The translations under genes and the position numbers were made by a program. This document shows positions 12,699 to 24,868 of a stretch of DNA of 64,000 bases, in pieces. The notes under the pieces were generated by a model that saw only the letters and a program-made list of their open reading frames with translations, was not told the DNA's origin and did not search any database. This DNA is from Karstenula rhodostoma CBS 690.94 (lineage: Eukaryota; Ascomycota; Dothideomycetes; Pleosporales; Didymosphaeriaceae): NCBI GenBank assembly GCA_010093485.1, contig MU001502.1:330057-394056 (forward strand), in the 5' to 3' direction. Every line of letters begins with the position of its first letter. Positions within the stretch are counted from its first letter, which is position 1.

Positions 12699-14252
12699 CA
12701 TCCCTCTTCTTTATTTACTGTAGGCGTAGCAGGCATTTGGGTTAGGTGAGCGTTCAAGGACAGACATTGAACTCTGACAAAAGTTGCCGTATGTATGGTA
12801 TGTATTGCCGTATGGTATGTACTAGTAGTTAGCGAGCGACGGGCTGTAGGGACAGGGTAGGTTCATACCGATGGAGAGCATGTTTCAACCGCGCCTATTC
12901 TTGGAAGGTGAAGCGTACCTTTGTTTTGCAGTGATTAGTCGTCACGATTTATCAAAATGACCAGTAGAGTCGGTAGAGACTGCGGCTCATATCGGACGAA
13001 GACAGGTAGCACCTATCAAAATTATCTCTACGCGACTGCAGATCCGCGGAGCCACCATTGGACGGCTTGGCTGATGGCGTTGCATTACACCCTCAAACCC
13101 TTAAAAGGGTAGGACGACACGGCACGGCTCTGTGTGGCCCGACAACGGACAAGCTGTCAGATGCTATTTCCGACAATCCCAATGCGGTCAATGTCTGACA
13201 AACTCTTCCGCAGTGCCAACGGTGGGGAAATGCAGATCTTGCAAGTTGTAGCCTTGCAGATATCAAGATCCCCGCTATAGTGGTTTTGATTAGACATGCT
13301 CTGCAAGTCCCCTGACGTTCAGCAGCTTCGTCGCGGCGTTTGGCAAGGAAGAAAGAAAGTCGACCCGACGCCCATGTTGCCGTTCTTCCCCCCGCCAAGG
13401 CGCGACTGCTTGGCAATGCCGATCTTTGGACGAGACTGGCAGTAAGGCATGCGACACACAACAAGACATCGAAGCAACATCCGAGGGCTCCGGTACGTCA
13501 GCATGGCAACCGGAACAGCAGCACAGTCGCAAATATTCACCAAAACACGCGGCTGCTCAGGCCTGCGATGCCTAGACCGGACTCGCGAGAGGTTCCTGTG
13601 TAGGGCAATCCCAGACGTGCAAGACCCCGGACGCGCGTATGGGCCGGGTTGTTCTCCCCAAGTCCAGGACACGCACCACCACAAGCCGGCAAGAACGGCT
13701 CGTCCCAGACATGCACAAACTCACCAATCTCCACCCGCCGCACCGCGTCCTCATGCCCGCCGCACACGCGACTTCCTGCCAAATACAGTATGGCGCTTCC
13801 AAGCTCTTCGGCGCAACGCATGGCAGAAGGGGCCTCGTCCCCTGTCCACGCGGCGGGAGACGTGAGCGCCCGCTTATGTATGTGCTCGCGCGGGCTGTCG
13901 CCGACTGATAAGGCCCTACGTATACCTATCTCATCGTCTGACGGCTTGCTACCTCTGAATATCCATCTTCGCGCACCAACCCACTGCGCCTGCCCCTACC
14001 CTCGATACGATACGTCACCCCCGTTACAGGTACACGCACACAGTCGCCTGCCCCACTGGAGCGCCTGCCAATTTGAACACAGCAGAGTTCCCCGAAACTC
14101 TTTGGACCCGTTACACCCGCCTTGTTCCACTATATCCTTGGAGCAGGACGCCGCGCCACAACCCGGATTCATGCGCCACTTCCACACCAGTACACAATAT
14201 TAATACTTCCTTTATCTCGATTGCGAGTTTGCCAGATTACTTCGTCTTGGAT
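12699..14252. other. 1.5 kb intergenic region
   Basis: This lies between two plus-strand genes. Several overlapping short open frames on both strands around 13.1-13.9 kb carry no recognisable motif and no coherent splice pattern. I see no supported gene or RNA here. The last 250 bases before 14253 are CA/CT-rich, as expected for a fungal promoter and leader. Confidence 0.4.
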
Positions 14253-15371
14253 ATGAGACTTTCAGCATACACCGTCGCCATCGCCTGTGCCGCCCTTGTG
14301 GGGCAAACAATCGCAGCGCCTGTCGAGACCCGGGGAGATGTCGCACAGCATGTTGAAGAAAAGCGGTTAGAGCGGCGAGAGGATCTGACTGAGGAGCAGA
14401 AGGAGGCTTTGAAATACTTCCACGAACCTGGGTATGTTTGCCACCACGTCCAAGGGCTGCGGTTGCAGTTCCTTCGATCAAGATTTTGTGAGCGTCGCCT
14501 GACAGTTTCCCAGGAATGGCAACCAGCTGGGCCACTACGATCGCCGCTACTTCAAGAGGATCGTGTCCGACGAAGAACGTACCGAGACACAGTTGCACAT
14601 GGTCCGCGCGTACCTCGAATGGTTTCGTGAGAAGGGCCTCGACACGTGGATAGCACACGGGACGCTGCTTGGTTGGTGGTGGAACGGAAAGGTACCCATC
14701 GCCAACTGTTACTACGAGAACATAACTGATAGGAACGCAGCGCCTACCATGGGACTGGGACATGGATACCCAAGTGTCAGACTCCACTCTCACCTACCTT
14801 GGCCAGCGCTACAACCAGACGACGCACAAATACCGATCCGATGACGGCAAGGTCGAGCGCGAGTATCTTGTGGATGTCAACCCCATGATCGTGGAGCGGG
14901 TGCGAGGCGACGGCATGAACATAATTGATGCAAGGTGGATAGACACTAGCAACGGCTTGTTCATCGACATCACTGGACTTAGCGAGACCCATCCGGACAC
15001 TGCTCCGGGCTGGTGGAGCTGCAAAAACTACCACAAGTACCAGACTTCGGACCTCTACCCGATGCGCGAGACTATGTTCGAGGGCGTCGTCGCAAAGGTG
15101 CCGTATGCGTACGACAAGATCCTCAAGGACGAGTACCAAGAGAAGGCGCTCGTTGTCACTGAGTTTGAAGGGTAAGTCCATGCATCTCTTCAGCGTTTCC
15201 ATGCTAATGAATGAGTTCAGCCACAAATGGGATACCCAACAACTGCTGTGGATGAAGACGCCGGAGCAAGCCGAAAAGGACAGGCAAGAGGAGGCCCAAC
15301 GAGCTGAAGAACGCAAGAAACAGGAAGAAGAAGAGAGGAACAAAAAATCACAAGAGGAGAAGCAGGTGTAA
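14253..15371 (+). CDS. LicD-family / Mnn4-like secretory-pathway protein
   Basis: Four exons (14253-14431, 14514-14691, 14741-15171, 15221-15371) fit in phase and give about 312 residues. Residues 1-20 form a signal peptide (RLSAYTVAIACAALVGQTIA, cleavage before AP). The LicD nucleotidyltransferase-like domain follows: GLDTWIAHGTLLGWWW, then the metal-binding PWDWDMD at 122-128, and FIDITGL. LicD/fukutin-type proteins transfer phosphosugar or phosphocholine groups. Fungal members are linked to mannosylphosphorylation of cell-wall mannoproteins in the Golgi, as for Mnn4. The C-terminus is a charged Lys/Glu/Gln tail (about 280-312), a short echo of the KKKKEEEE tail of yeast Mnn4. The active DxD-like residues are intact. 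The exact substrate is not shown by the sequence. Confidence 0.88.
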
Positions 15372-15953
15372 ACGACGCATACCACGGCCTTGCAGCCTAA
15401 CTTTCATACTGTTCGCTAAAAGCATGGCATTGGGATCCGGGTTGGCATTTAACTGGCGCAGGCGCATCTTTTGGAACGAAATTTGTTTGTTGGTGCTGCG
15501 TTGCATGACTGCACATCGCATTTTGGATACGAGCATTGATACCCATATCATGTTGAAAGCCTTTTGGCTGCGGGAATATTGTTCAGGTGCATGTCAGATT
15601 AGAATGGCCATTGGACATACTCATTCGAAATATATGCTAGACTATGTTAATACTAATACTGCTTTTCTAAAAATGCGGAAGTGGAAATGAATAAAGTATG
15701 GTGAATACTACGTGTATAGTCCATGCGTCAACCAGATTCTTGACTGTCGTACTTTCTGACGCCACGTGCTTTGGTCTTGGCGCATCTGACAAATGCACGA
15801 TGGCGACACGCGTGGAAGCTATGTGAACGTCACCGAAGTCCGAATAGAAACAGTCGCGTTTGCGACGTTGTATTGATCTTTGGCTAACTTATCTACTCAC
15901 GACACACTGAATAGCTCGACGTGACTCCAGTAGACGCAGTTCAAGTCGCGCAA
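15372..15953. other. intergenic region
   Basis: This holds the 3' side of the Mnn4-like gene and the promoter of the WLM gene. It is AT-richer around 15.6-15.7 kb. No gene was seen. Confidence 0.4.
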
Positions 15954-16982
15954 ATGGAGACCTCCGCACCCGCCGACGCCATCGTGCTCACGCTCACGCA
16001 TCACGGCAACCCCATCACCTTGACCTTCGCGCAAGATGCCACCGTTACCGATCTCTCAGACCGCGTCGCCTCCGAACTCTCAATACCCCCTTCAAACCAG
16101 AAATTCCTCGTCTCTCCCAAAACCGGCCTCCTCAAGCCGCCCTTCAAAGACGCCACACTCCCGCTCTCTTCCTTACAGGGAAAGAAGATAAACCTCATGG
16201 GAAGCACCACCGCCGAAGTCACGTCCCTCAATGACTCCATATCCAAAGCCGCGGCTCCGCGCCGCCTGGGCCCAGTAAAAGCAGCGACACCAGCGCGGAA
16301 TCGCGACTGGAAGAAAGTGCAGGAGGAGGCGCAGTACACATTTCACACATTACGGCCGCTGCCATACCTTCCAAATCCAGACCGCAGTCTGCGGTTCTTG
16401 GAGCGGCTTCGGGACGACGCAGGCATCAAAGCAGCGATGCGAACGCACAAGTTCAGCGTGCCGCTGCTGACGGAGATGGACCCCGCGATGCACACCACAC
16501 ACGAGTCGCGAACCCTGGGCCTGAACAGGAACCAGGGCGAGGTGATCGAGCTGCGGTTGCGGACGGATGCGTATGATGGGTACAGAGACTACAAGACGAT
16601 ACGGAAGACTCTGTGTCATGAGCTGGCGCATAACGTGTGGGGGCCTCATGATAGAAATTTCTGGGAGCTGTGTAAGCAGATTGAGAGGGAGGTGGAGAGG
16701 GATGACTGGACGAGGGGCGGGCACAGTGTGGGCAATCAGGGGTATGCTGAGGGGTATGAGGAAGAGGTGTATGATCATGGGGGTTGGACGGGTGGGGAGT
16801 TTGTGCTGGGTGGGAGTGCGGGAGGAGGTGGAGGTGAGACGGTGGTCAGCAGTGCGGGTGGTACTGTGCAAGCGGGGAATCTGAGTAGGAGGGAGATACT
16901 GGCGAAGGCGGCGGAGGAGCGGATGAAGAGGGCGAGACAGGCAGAAGAGGGCAGTAGGGGGAGCGGCGAGGCGCCCTCATGA
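15954..16982 (+). CDS. ubiquitin-like domain plus WLM metalloprotease
   Basis: Single exon, 342 residues from the first ATG. Residues about 8-85 are ubiquitin-like (VLTLTHHGNPITLTFAQDAT, then LSIPPSNQKFLV and GKKINLMGS). The WLM (Wss1p-like) domain follows, with the zinc-protease motif HELAHNVWGPH at 222-232: H222, E223, H226 and H232. WLM proteases of the Wss1/SPRTN group cleave DNA-protein crosslinks and SUMO or ubiquitin conjugates. The UBL-WLM arrangement is that of the ubiquitin/metalloprotease fusion proteins found in fission yeast and filamentous fungi, rather than of Wss1 itself. After residue 290 the tail is Gly-rich and then basic, ending in a helical RREILAKAAEERMKRARQ segment. Catalytic residues are intact. 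Confidence 0.93.
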   Translation: METSAPADAIVLTLTHHGNPITLTFAQDATVTDLSDRVASELSIPPSNQKFLVSPKTGLLKPPFKDATLPLSSLQGKKINLMGSTTAEVTSLNDSISKAAAPRRLGPVKAATPARNRDWKKVQEEAQYTFHTLRPLPYLPNPDRSLRFLERLRDDAGIKAAMRTHKFSVPLLTEMDPAMHTTHESRTLGLNRNQGEVIELRLRTDAYDGYRDYKTIRKTLCHELAHNVWGPHDRNFWELCKQIEREVERDDWTRGGHSVGNQGYAEGYEEEVYDHGGWTGGEFVLGGSAGGGGGETVVSSAGGTVQAGNLSRREILAKAAEERMKRARQAEEGSRGSGEAPS

Positions 16983-17770
16983 GGCGATGGTATCTTCCAT
17001 TCTTGACTCTATGGGATGGTACGCTTACGACCACAGCACGCACGGCGATGGTGCGTTCACGGGTTGTACCCCGACTATAATATAATTGACATTACAACAA
17101 GAAGCGTTCAGGAACACTATGCCGATCTAGCTCAGACCGCGTAAGAACGGCAGTCGTACGCGCCAAGTATTTGCTTCATTCTACTCTGTCGTATTGATTC
17201 AGAGCCACCCTTGGTGCGCCTTTGCACCCACAAGAATAGGCTCGCACAGCCTTCACGAGACTGATCAAAAAAGGCAGTTACATACCCAGGCATCATTTAT
17301 TTTCGATGTGTTCACGAGACTAGCACCCACCTTGACATTTTTTCCCTTTGACCATATCTACACAATTTGTCGCTTTGACTTCGGTTCAGCCTCGGCTTCG
17401 TCTTCGCTCACACGCATAAGCCTTCCAGACGAAGTCCAACAAAGGCCCATCAACACCTACGCATCAAGTGGCTCACGTGGCGCAGCGAAAAATCATTGAC
17501 GCACTTCAATTGGCCATCCACACCCTCGCTTTGTTTCTTCCCTGCTTTGTCCATCGCAATGGCAGCGCAGCACAACCACTTCCGGCGCAAACCACAACAC
17601 AGACAAAGCATACACCCAGCAGCAAACACACACGATGCCATCTCTTTGTCGGATCGAAAACATGTCTTCGAGCTGCAGGGCCGCCGTCCTCGCACTCGCC
17701 TCCTTTCCAGTCGAATTGCAGACGTCCCTCGAAGCTATCCACTCCGTGCCTTTGCACTTCAAACACGACA
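16983..17770. other. intergenic region with long leader
   Basis: The frame of the following gene stays open upstream to 17468 but without coding character. CT/CA-rich DNA just before 17771 looks like a leader. No other gene was seen. Confidence 0.4.
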
Positions 17771-18384
17771 ATGGCCGGCATCTTTCCAGAGCAGTCTCCC
17801 ACACCCAACCCCCAGCCCGTCCCCCCACTATCCTCCTCCCTATTCACCCTCTCCCGCGACCTAACCTCCTTCCTCCTCAACCAAACCCGCCACCTCCCCA
17901 CCTTCCTCACCTCCGACCCCCTCAACACCCTCTTCGCCAGCGCCACTCTAACCCTTACCGCCAACCTCCTCTACACGGACCACACCGCGCGCTCCCGCGC
18001 GCGCATCCACCTCGCCGTCTTCCACATCCTGCGCATCCTGCAAGCAAACCCGTCATACTACCGCCATGTCTCCGACGAAAACCACTGGCCACTCTGCAGA
18101 GCCCACATCGAGGAGGAGGTGGAGCGCGCGGTGCGCAGACACCACATCTCCCGCGGGGAAGGCGGGGAGGTGAAGAAGGTGCTGCGGAAGAGGTTGGAGG
18201 ATATGCTGTGGGATCGGCCGACGTCGTTGAGGGCCGAGGTGATGAGGAAGAGGAGGAGGTTGTTGTATGATCAGTTGGAGGATAATAGGGCGAGGGAGAG
18301 GTATGTGGCGGGGAGGGGAGGGGGGCAGACACCGTCGCCGGAGAGGCCTGTGGAGAGGCCTGCGGATGGGGGCGAGGAGGACGA

Positions 18385-18424
<40 letters not shown>

Positions 18425-21222
18425 CATGGAGGTTCTGCTAGGCCGAGCGTCAGCGGCGTGCAGTCCCTCGTCGACACTGTGAAGCAACGTGCGGAGATAG
18501 CGTCGGCGACGGCTCTTTATTCTCCTCTTTTGCCGGGTGGAAGACCTCCTAGGACGCCGGGGAGTGCTGCAGCGAATGCCGTGCGCCCTCCTGCAGTCGG
18601 TAACGCTGCAACGCCTGCTCCAGCGTCTCGGCCGCCTCCGTCGCAGCCAGCGCGGTCTCCTGTGACCAACGCTGCGAATCGTCCAAATGTACATGTGGGT
18701 GGGAATGCTGCAACGCCGACTCCAGCGTCCCGGTCGCCTCTGTCGCAGCCAGCGCTGCCTCCTACAAACAATAACGTTGCAACGCACACCCCAGTGTCTC
18801 AACCGCCTCCCTCACAACCAGCGCGGCCTCCTGCAACCAGTGCTGCGAATCGTCCCAATGACCAGATGATCAACGTGTCGCTTAGGCCCCCGGCAATGAC
18901 AGCAGAATACAGAGCTGTCCGCTTCCACGCAGCAATTCCCTCGGATGTGGAGAGAAGGCATCGTATTGGCGACGAAGGGAGGCAATGGTGGCCATGCGAG
19001 TACTGCGATAGGATGATTCGTGTGGGGTGGTGGAACCAGCACGTACGTAGCAACGAGCATATCCAGAACAGCATCCGCGCACAAGAGAAGGAGGATGAGT
19101 CCGACGGGGATGTGTCGGATGATGAAGCGGGGGATGCAAAGCCGCGAACTCCTTCTCCGGGGGGCTGGGCATGTCCCAAATGCGGGAAGAAGCTGCTTAT
19201 GTCGGAGATGGAGAAACATTTGGATCATCACAAGAGGAAAGAAGAAGGAACCGCGGCTTTAAAGGAAAAGGTCGCAGAACTGGCGAAGACACCTGGAGGT
19301 CTATCTGGTGTGACTGCAACGGAAAACCCGAGGCCGCGACCACCTCCTGACAAAACACTCTCTAAAAATTCGTCGCAACTCCTAGAGCATACAAGCGTCG
19401 ATCGAGTACCAGTTGATAGACGCGGCCTCTGGATCTGCCCAGAATGCGACGGCAGAATCCCCCTGGCGGAGCGGAACAAACACCTTAATGCGCACACGAA
19501 CGACAAAGCTGAAAAAGATGAGTACGATCAGCCGAAATCCGAAGAGAGGAAACCGCCAGAGCGTAAGGAGCCTTCGAAGGAGAAAGACGAGATGAGAAAA
19601 TGCGCGGACTGCGGGTTTTGGATACCAGTAAAGGAGTTCGAGGAACATCGGCAAGAGTGGTGCGCAGGGACTAACCCCCGGCGACAGGACAAGAAGAAGA
19701 CTGAGTATGAATACTGCGGGATATGCAACAAGCAGGTTTTAAAGGATCGGTGGGAGGTACACAATAAACATCTGCATAAGAGAGATACGCCACCACACAA
19801 CGACGAGGGCGACGAGGAGGCAGATGGTACACCAGAGAACAAATACGTTTACTGCGAACGATGCAACATGCAGGTTCCAGCAGATACATGGGAGGTACAT
19901 GTACAATGGTACCATCAGGATCCCCCAACATCAGATGACGAAGGAGATGATGATCAAGACGACAACGACCAAGACGGCGGCCCAGACCCCAACACCGATG
20001 CTTTCGGCCAGCTCATCAAACCGCACAAGACCAACACACCTGCGCCTCCAAGCCAGAACGGCCCGACCCCCGCTCCACCGTCATCAGACCAGCTCGACAC
20101 GCTGCGCCGGCCCAGCCAGGATGCGCTCGGCGTGTCGACCAACATCACCATCGCCTCGAATGGCCAGGTCACCGTAACACCTGACGCATCAGCTCCCAGC
20201 CAGTCCGTCTCTACCAACATCACCGTCGCCCCTGACAGCCAAGTCATACCGACCCCCAACCAGCCCGTCTTTCCCCCTCCGATTCAACTCCTCCCCCAAC
20301 AGCCGCGAACCCCCGCCCCACGAAAAGACGACGGGCGCGCGCACCCCGTGAACGACATCCTCAGGCTTGCGACGAAGAAAGCATTCCACGCGGTGGGTAT
20401 GAAGACGCCGGAGCAGTACTTCACCGCGATGCGTCAGGGCTTATCGCCGATTCCCGAGCTGGAGGAGGGCGAGGAGGGATTTACGCCGCAGATGCAGCGA
20501 ATGCTTAGGAAGTTGGCGCGGCAGGGTAAGATACCTGGGGAGGGGCAGAGGGTGCCGACGGGGATGGTGAGTGGAGTGAATGGGGTGGATGTGCGTGCGG
20601 TGATGGAGGAACTGGAAGAAGAGGGAGAAGCTGAGCAGAGTAAGTTTTTCGTCATGTCATTTCAACTTGTGTGTTTTGGGTGGATGCTGATGGGTTTACA
20701 GACAACGTGGCAGAGGAAGACCGAGGAGATAACGACGATCTATATCGAGACGACGGCGTACCACCCACTAGGCCGCCCCCACACGCCGATAGCGACGATG
20801 CAGGTGGCCTCTACACGGACGACAGCCCTGCCAGACCATCTCCACCTCCACCTCCACCCGCCGACCCGCCCAGCCCCCGCGTCGTCATCCCCCGACGCAC
20901 CTCCGCCTCCCAATCCCGCCTCCCAGTCCCGCGCCGCCGCTCCCGCTCCGCCTCCGCAGCACCCTCGGAGTCCGCGCCAGTAAAGCGCCCCGGCCGGCCA
21001 CCCGGTTCGAAGACCAAAAAACCTGCGCAAACGTCTCGCGCGTCGTCGGTTACCAGCAGGGTGTCGTCGGTGGATAGTAGGGCATCGTCTGGGAGTCGGA
21101 GGAGTGTGCCACCGCCGGCTACGCCTTCTGCGCGGAGAAACAGGGAAGGGTCTGCGGCGGCGACGCCGGGGAGTCGGAGGAGCGCGAGGGGGAATAGGTT
21201 TGCGGGGACGTATAAGGAGTGA
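17771..21222 (+). CDS. six-zinc-finger, poly-Asp, AT-hook protein
   Basis: Exons 17771-20639 and 20702-21222 (62 nt intron, phase kept) give about 1129 residues. I start at MAGIFPEQ because it opens a folded-looking region. The N-terminal ~150 residues look helical and globular. Then comes a run of 15 Asp at 204-218, a Pro/Ala-rich region with about three degenerate repeats (SRPPPSQPARSPVTNAANRP type, about 275-365), and six small zinc fingers of CxxC-x12-HxxxxH/C type: near 409, 468, 556, 612, 648 and 694. Fingers 1-4 begin with the aromatic or charged residue plus CxxC pattern (WPCEYC, WACPKC, WICPEC, RKCADC). The C-terminus has a KRPGRPPGSKTKK AT-hook (near 1050) and a Ser/Arg-rich tail. 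Likely a nuclear DNA- or chromatin-binding protein. I do not recognise a named family. Confidence 0.85.
18380..18424 (+). repeat. coding (GAC)n microsatellite
   Basis: Fifteen consecutive Asp codons (14 GAC and one GAT) form the poly-Asp run of the zinc-finger protein. Such a tract is expected to vary in length between strains. Confidence 0.95.
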
Positions 21223-21371
21223 GCGTGGGTAGGATGGGGGTGGGGGTGGGATTTGGTGGTGGTTTTGCGGTTGGTTGGTTTGGAATATGTTATGTTATCC
21301 ATGTTGTTATTTATGATTGATAATTTTCTTGTGCTATTTGCACGCGTGTAGAATTCCATGTCGAAAGTGGA

Positions 21372-22250
21372 AGTATAATCAAATTATATTTTCTCTACCT
21401 TAGGGTAATACTTGGGCTCTTTCGATAAAGTGCTACGTCCCTTGATATCAACATCTCCGTGACGACAACATTATCCTCGTCCAGGACGGCGAGATCATCG
21501 GCGTCCTGCATGGTCTTCTTTGATATCTGCTAAATCACCCCGTCCTTGACTGTCTCCTGTACTTCTTTTTCAAACATTTTCTGTGTTGAGAGGAGGCATT
21601 AGAAATGTTGGAGGATAGCGACGAAGCTGAGCTGCGAATACTGGACAAGGATACCCTCGAATTGCGAAAGGTTTCGACTGAGCTCCTTGCAAGCTGCTGC
21701 ATGCTCCCGAAGGATCGTTTTATCTTTCTATGTAAATGACTTACGCTTTCCGAAAAGAGTGTCTAATAAGTGATTTGAGCTGCTTATTGGTATACCGCAT
21801 TTGGTCAGCATCAAATACCGCCCACTTCCCAAGTGCTTTCGGGCCCTTCTTATTCTGGTTCCTATCGATCATCTCTTTGGGGGCTGCAGATCTCAAAACA
21901 CTGACATGAACCAAGCCAGCCATGGCGTGGTCCTTCAGCCCATATCTACCCTCGAGTACCTTAAATCGTTCCAAAAGAGAATTTATGGAACCCGATGATC
22001 TGAACACCATCGGCTTCACATGGTCGACATTCAGTTCTCGTGGGTACGGCCTCGGGATTGCGCCTTGACGCGAAACGATGCGAACACTCTGTCCCCATAC
22101 TAATAGCCGTAATTTTTGCTGCTGGAATTGTGTATTCAAGACCTCGAAGTCTCTCGCAAAGTCTTGTGCAGCAAATATGATTTTGAAGCTGTCGATGCAG
22201 GTGTTGAACAAGGCTGCAACACCAATGGCGAGGCCTGCTGCCCCAGCCAT
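21372..22250 (-). pseudogene. decayed HeLo-domain (prion-inhibition) gene
   Basis: An ATG at 22250 opens a 169-residue frame ending at 21741. Its start (MAGAAGLAIGVAALFNTCID, then FKIIFAAQDFARDFEVLNTQ) is a clear HeLo domain, the N-terminal domain of HET-S/LopB and of many fungal NLR-like cell-death proteins. A donor GTAAGT follows FRKA, but no acceptor restores a long frame. Frames beyond it show HeLo-like helices (KELSRNLSQFEGILVQYSQL) and then a further coding-like stretch that is interrupted by a TAG. So the 3' half appears broken by frameshifts and stops. It lacks the usual partner domain. It could still be a short functional HeLo protein if spliced in an unusual way. HeLo identity is confident; pseudogene status is less so. 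Confidence 0.65.
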
Positions 22251-23090
22251 GCAGCTCGCCTATAAAGGCTGCACGCCGGCTAGTTCGTGTCTCAATGAAA
22301 AACGAAACATGAGTCGTTGATATACGACTATTAGCGCCATGAGGTAGTTCTGATGGACGCATGGAACACTGAAATGGGAGCGGACAAGGCTGCTGTCGGG
22401 TGGAGGTGTCAACGCTCTGAGGCTGACTTTGAGTCCCCACCTGCCTTATTTGGAAGCGCGGTTGAATAGATATCGACGACTCTACAAAAAACTGCGTACC
22501 GAACCTGTCTCATGTTAGAGGGACATACATGGTAAGAGAAGTACATCATCGCTCCAGAAGGAACAACCACGCGTCTTGAGGGAAAGTAATGATTAAAGGT
22601 TTATATAGCCAACGGACGTAATTGTGGACGTAAACGCCGGCGATACAAGATGAAATGGATAGTAGCCTGAGTTGCCTCGAGATCTACAATTGAGAATTTA
22701 ACTGGAAATGGTCTAAGAGTATGTCTACCTCCAGTCTTTGTCTTGACACGAGAGCATGGCGTCCTAGTTACTATATCCCGAGCACCACTCGGCTTTCGGT
22801 CGACCATCGCAGCGAGACCGAACGGCATCTTCAAAACTGCCAGTAGCTCAGATGGAAGTTAACTCCAAGTGGCAGGTCTATTGGATGATGTAAGGCCGAT
22901 ATGGCAGTTATACCCCACAGTGCGCATGCGGGGTGAGGGGAAGCAACATGGCGGAGAGAATGCCGTGTCGATCACTCAACTGCGCACGTTAACAAAACCA
23001 CAAGCAGGGAACGTCACGACAAGAACTCGTTGTTCGAGCTTCGCGAACCACGTGTAGGTTTTTGAACCCCCACGACTCTTCCATCGAACC
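22251..23090. other. divergent intergenic region
   Basis: About 0.8 kb between the HeLo relic (-) and the MFS permease (+). No supported gene. AT content is higher around 22.5-22.7 kb. Confidence 0.4.
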
Positions 23091-24868
23091 ATGGGTTTCC
23101 TCCAACGAACCAAGCGCAAGCAGTCGCTCGAAGGTACTCCGTCCAACGACCACACCCATCAAGTCGACACAGTTCCAAAAGCTGGCCCAGAAATCGAGTC
23201 TGCCGTCTACACAGAGACCGTCCCAAGCGCAACCCCATCAAAATGGGTCCTCTCCCGCTCCGGCGACGGCGACACCGCCATGGCTCTCTTCGCCTCCCCA
23301 GAAGACACACACGAACCCTACACCGTCGAAGAAGAAAAGAAACTAGTCCGGAAAATCGACTGCATGATCCTGCCATACCTCGCAGTCTGCTACGCCTTCT
23401 TCTACATCGACAAAACGACACTCTCCTACGCCGCCATCTTCGGCATCAGAGAGGACTTGGATTTGCATGGCGATCGGTATAATTGGCTCAGTAGTATATT
23501 CTACTTTGGTTTCTTAGTGTGGGCGTTTCCGACCAACTTTCTGATGCAGAGACTGCCGGTTGGGAAGTATTTGGGAGCGAATATCTTCTTGTGGGGGGTG
23601 TTTTTGATGCTGCAGGCTGCGGCGAAGGTAGGTGGAATGTACATGGTAGTTAGTGGCTTAGAGATTTGCTGACAATGACTGAAGAACTTCACGCAGCTTG
23701 CAGCCCTGAGAGCCATCAGTGGAGCGGCCGAGGCTTGCTCAGACCCTTCGTTCATGCTGATCACGAGCATGTGGTATGTTTTCTTCGTCCAAAGCCTGCA
23801 AGGCCGGCAGCTCATAGTGCTAGGTACACTCGCAAACAGCAACCCGTCCGCATCGGCTTGTGGTACACTGCGAATGGTTTTGGGATCGCTCTCGGCGGCT
23901 TGCTGGGTTATGCAATCGGGCACATCAAAGGAGCTCTGCCATCCTGGAAATACGAGTTCCTGATCATAGGAGGTATGTTGTCTGTGTGAGTTGGCCAGCA
24001 TTCGCTTATCATGACCGCAGCGCTGTGCTCCGCCTGGGGGATCGTCATGTTTCTCTGTCTCCCCGACTCGCCCGTGAACGCACCTCTCCTCACCCCCCGC
24101 CAACGCCGCATCGCCGTCGAGCGTCTCCGCGCCAACCAAACCGGCATCGAAAACAAGCACCTGAAAGGCTACCAAGTCGTCGAAGCCCTCAAAGATCCCA
24201 AAACTTGGTTCTTCTTCATCCTGGGCGCTATCCACAACACGCCCAACGGGGGCATCTCCAACTTCGGCACTATAATCATAAAGGGCTTCGGCTACTCCAC
24301 CCTCGTAACCACCCTCCTCCAGGTCCCCTACGGCCTCCTCATCGCCCTCTTCATCCTCTCCTGCGTCTACGCAAACAACCACTTCTCCACCCAGCACCGC
24401 CACACCCGCTGCTGGTTCATCCTGCTCTACACCCTGCCCAACATCGCCGGCACCTTCGGCCTGCGCTACATCCCTCAACAGCACCACGTCGCCCGCCTGT
24501 GGTGCTACTACCTCACCGGCGCATACAACGCGTCATTCGTACTCGTATTGAGTCTCGCCGTCGGCAACACCGCGGGCCACACGAAGAAAGTCGTTACCAA
24601 CGCGTTCCTGTTCCTAGGTTACTGCGTGGGGAATATCGCGGGGCCGTTTTTCTACAAGGCAAGTCAGAGCCCGACGTACGAGCTGGGGATCTGGAGCATG
24701 ATTTTCTGCCACTTGGCCGAGTTTGCGATTGTGCTTGCGTTTAGGTTTTACTTGAAGTGGGAGAATGGGCGGAGGGAGAGGTGTTATGGGGAGGTGGTCG
24801 AGGCGGATGCGACGGCGTTTGGGGACTTGACGGATTGGGAGAACACGAATTTTAGGTATGTGTATTAG
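23091..24868 (+). CDS. MFS permease of the allantoate (Dal5) family
   Basis: Plasma-membrane anion:cation symporter of the Dal5/Tna1 group, which take up allantoate, nicotinate, biotin or related organic anions. Exons 23091-23627, 23685-23773, 23824-23972 and 24021-24868 fit in phase and give 540 residues. The cytosolic N-terminus (1-85) is followed by VRKIDCMILPYLAVCYAFFY, the usual first helix of this family. Next are YAAIFGIREDL, LRAISGAAEAC and the YTRKQQPVRIGLWY loop, which is highly characteristic. About 12 membrane helices are expected. The central loop carries LTPRQRRIAVERLRANQTG. The C-terminal DWENxxFRYVY is also typical. The substrate cannot be told from the sequence. The second intron uses a plain AAG or ACGCAG acceptor; both keep phase. 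Confidence 0.93.

Noticed and set aside
13093..13865. Several overlapping open frames on both strands between RVB2 and the Mnn4-like gene
   Set aside because: No motifs, no coherent introns, and frames overlap each other; nothing separates them from chance.
17468..17770. In-frame upstream extension of the zinc-finger protein
   Set aside because: The extension is low-complexity and uses a non-ATG start; the ATG at 17771 begins the better-looking protein.
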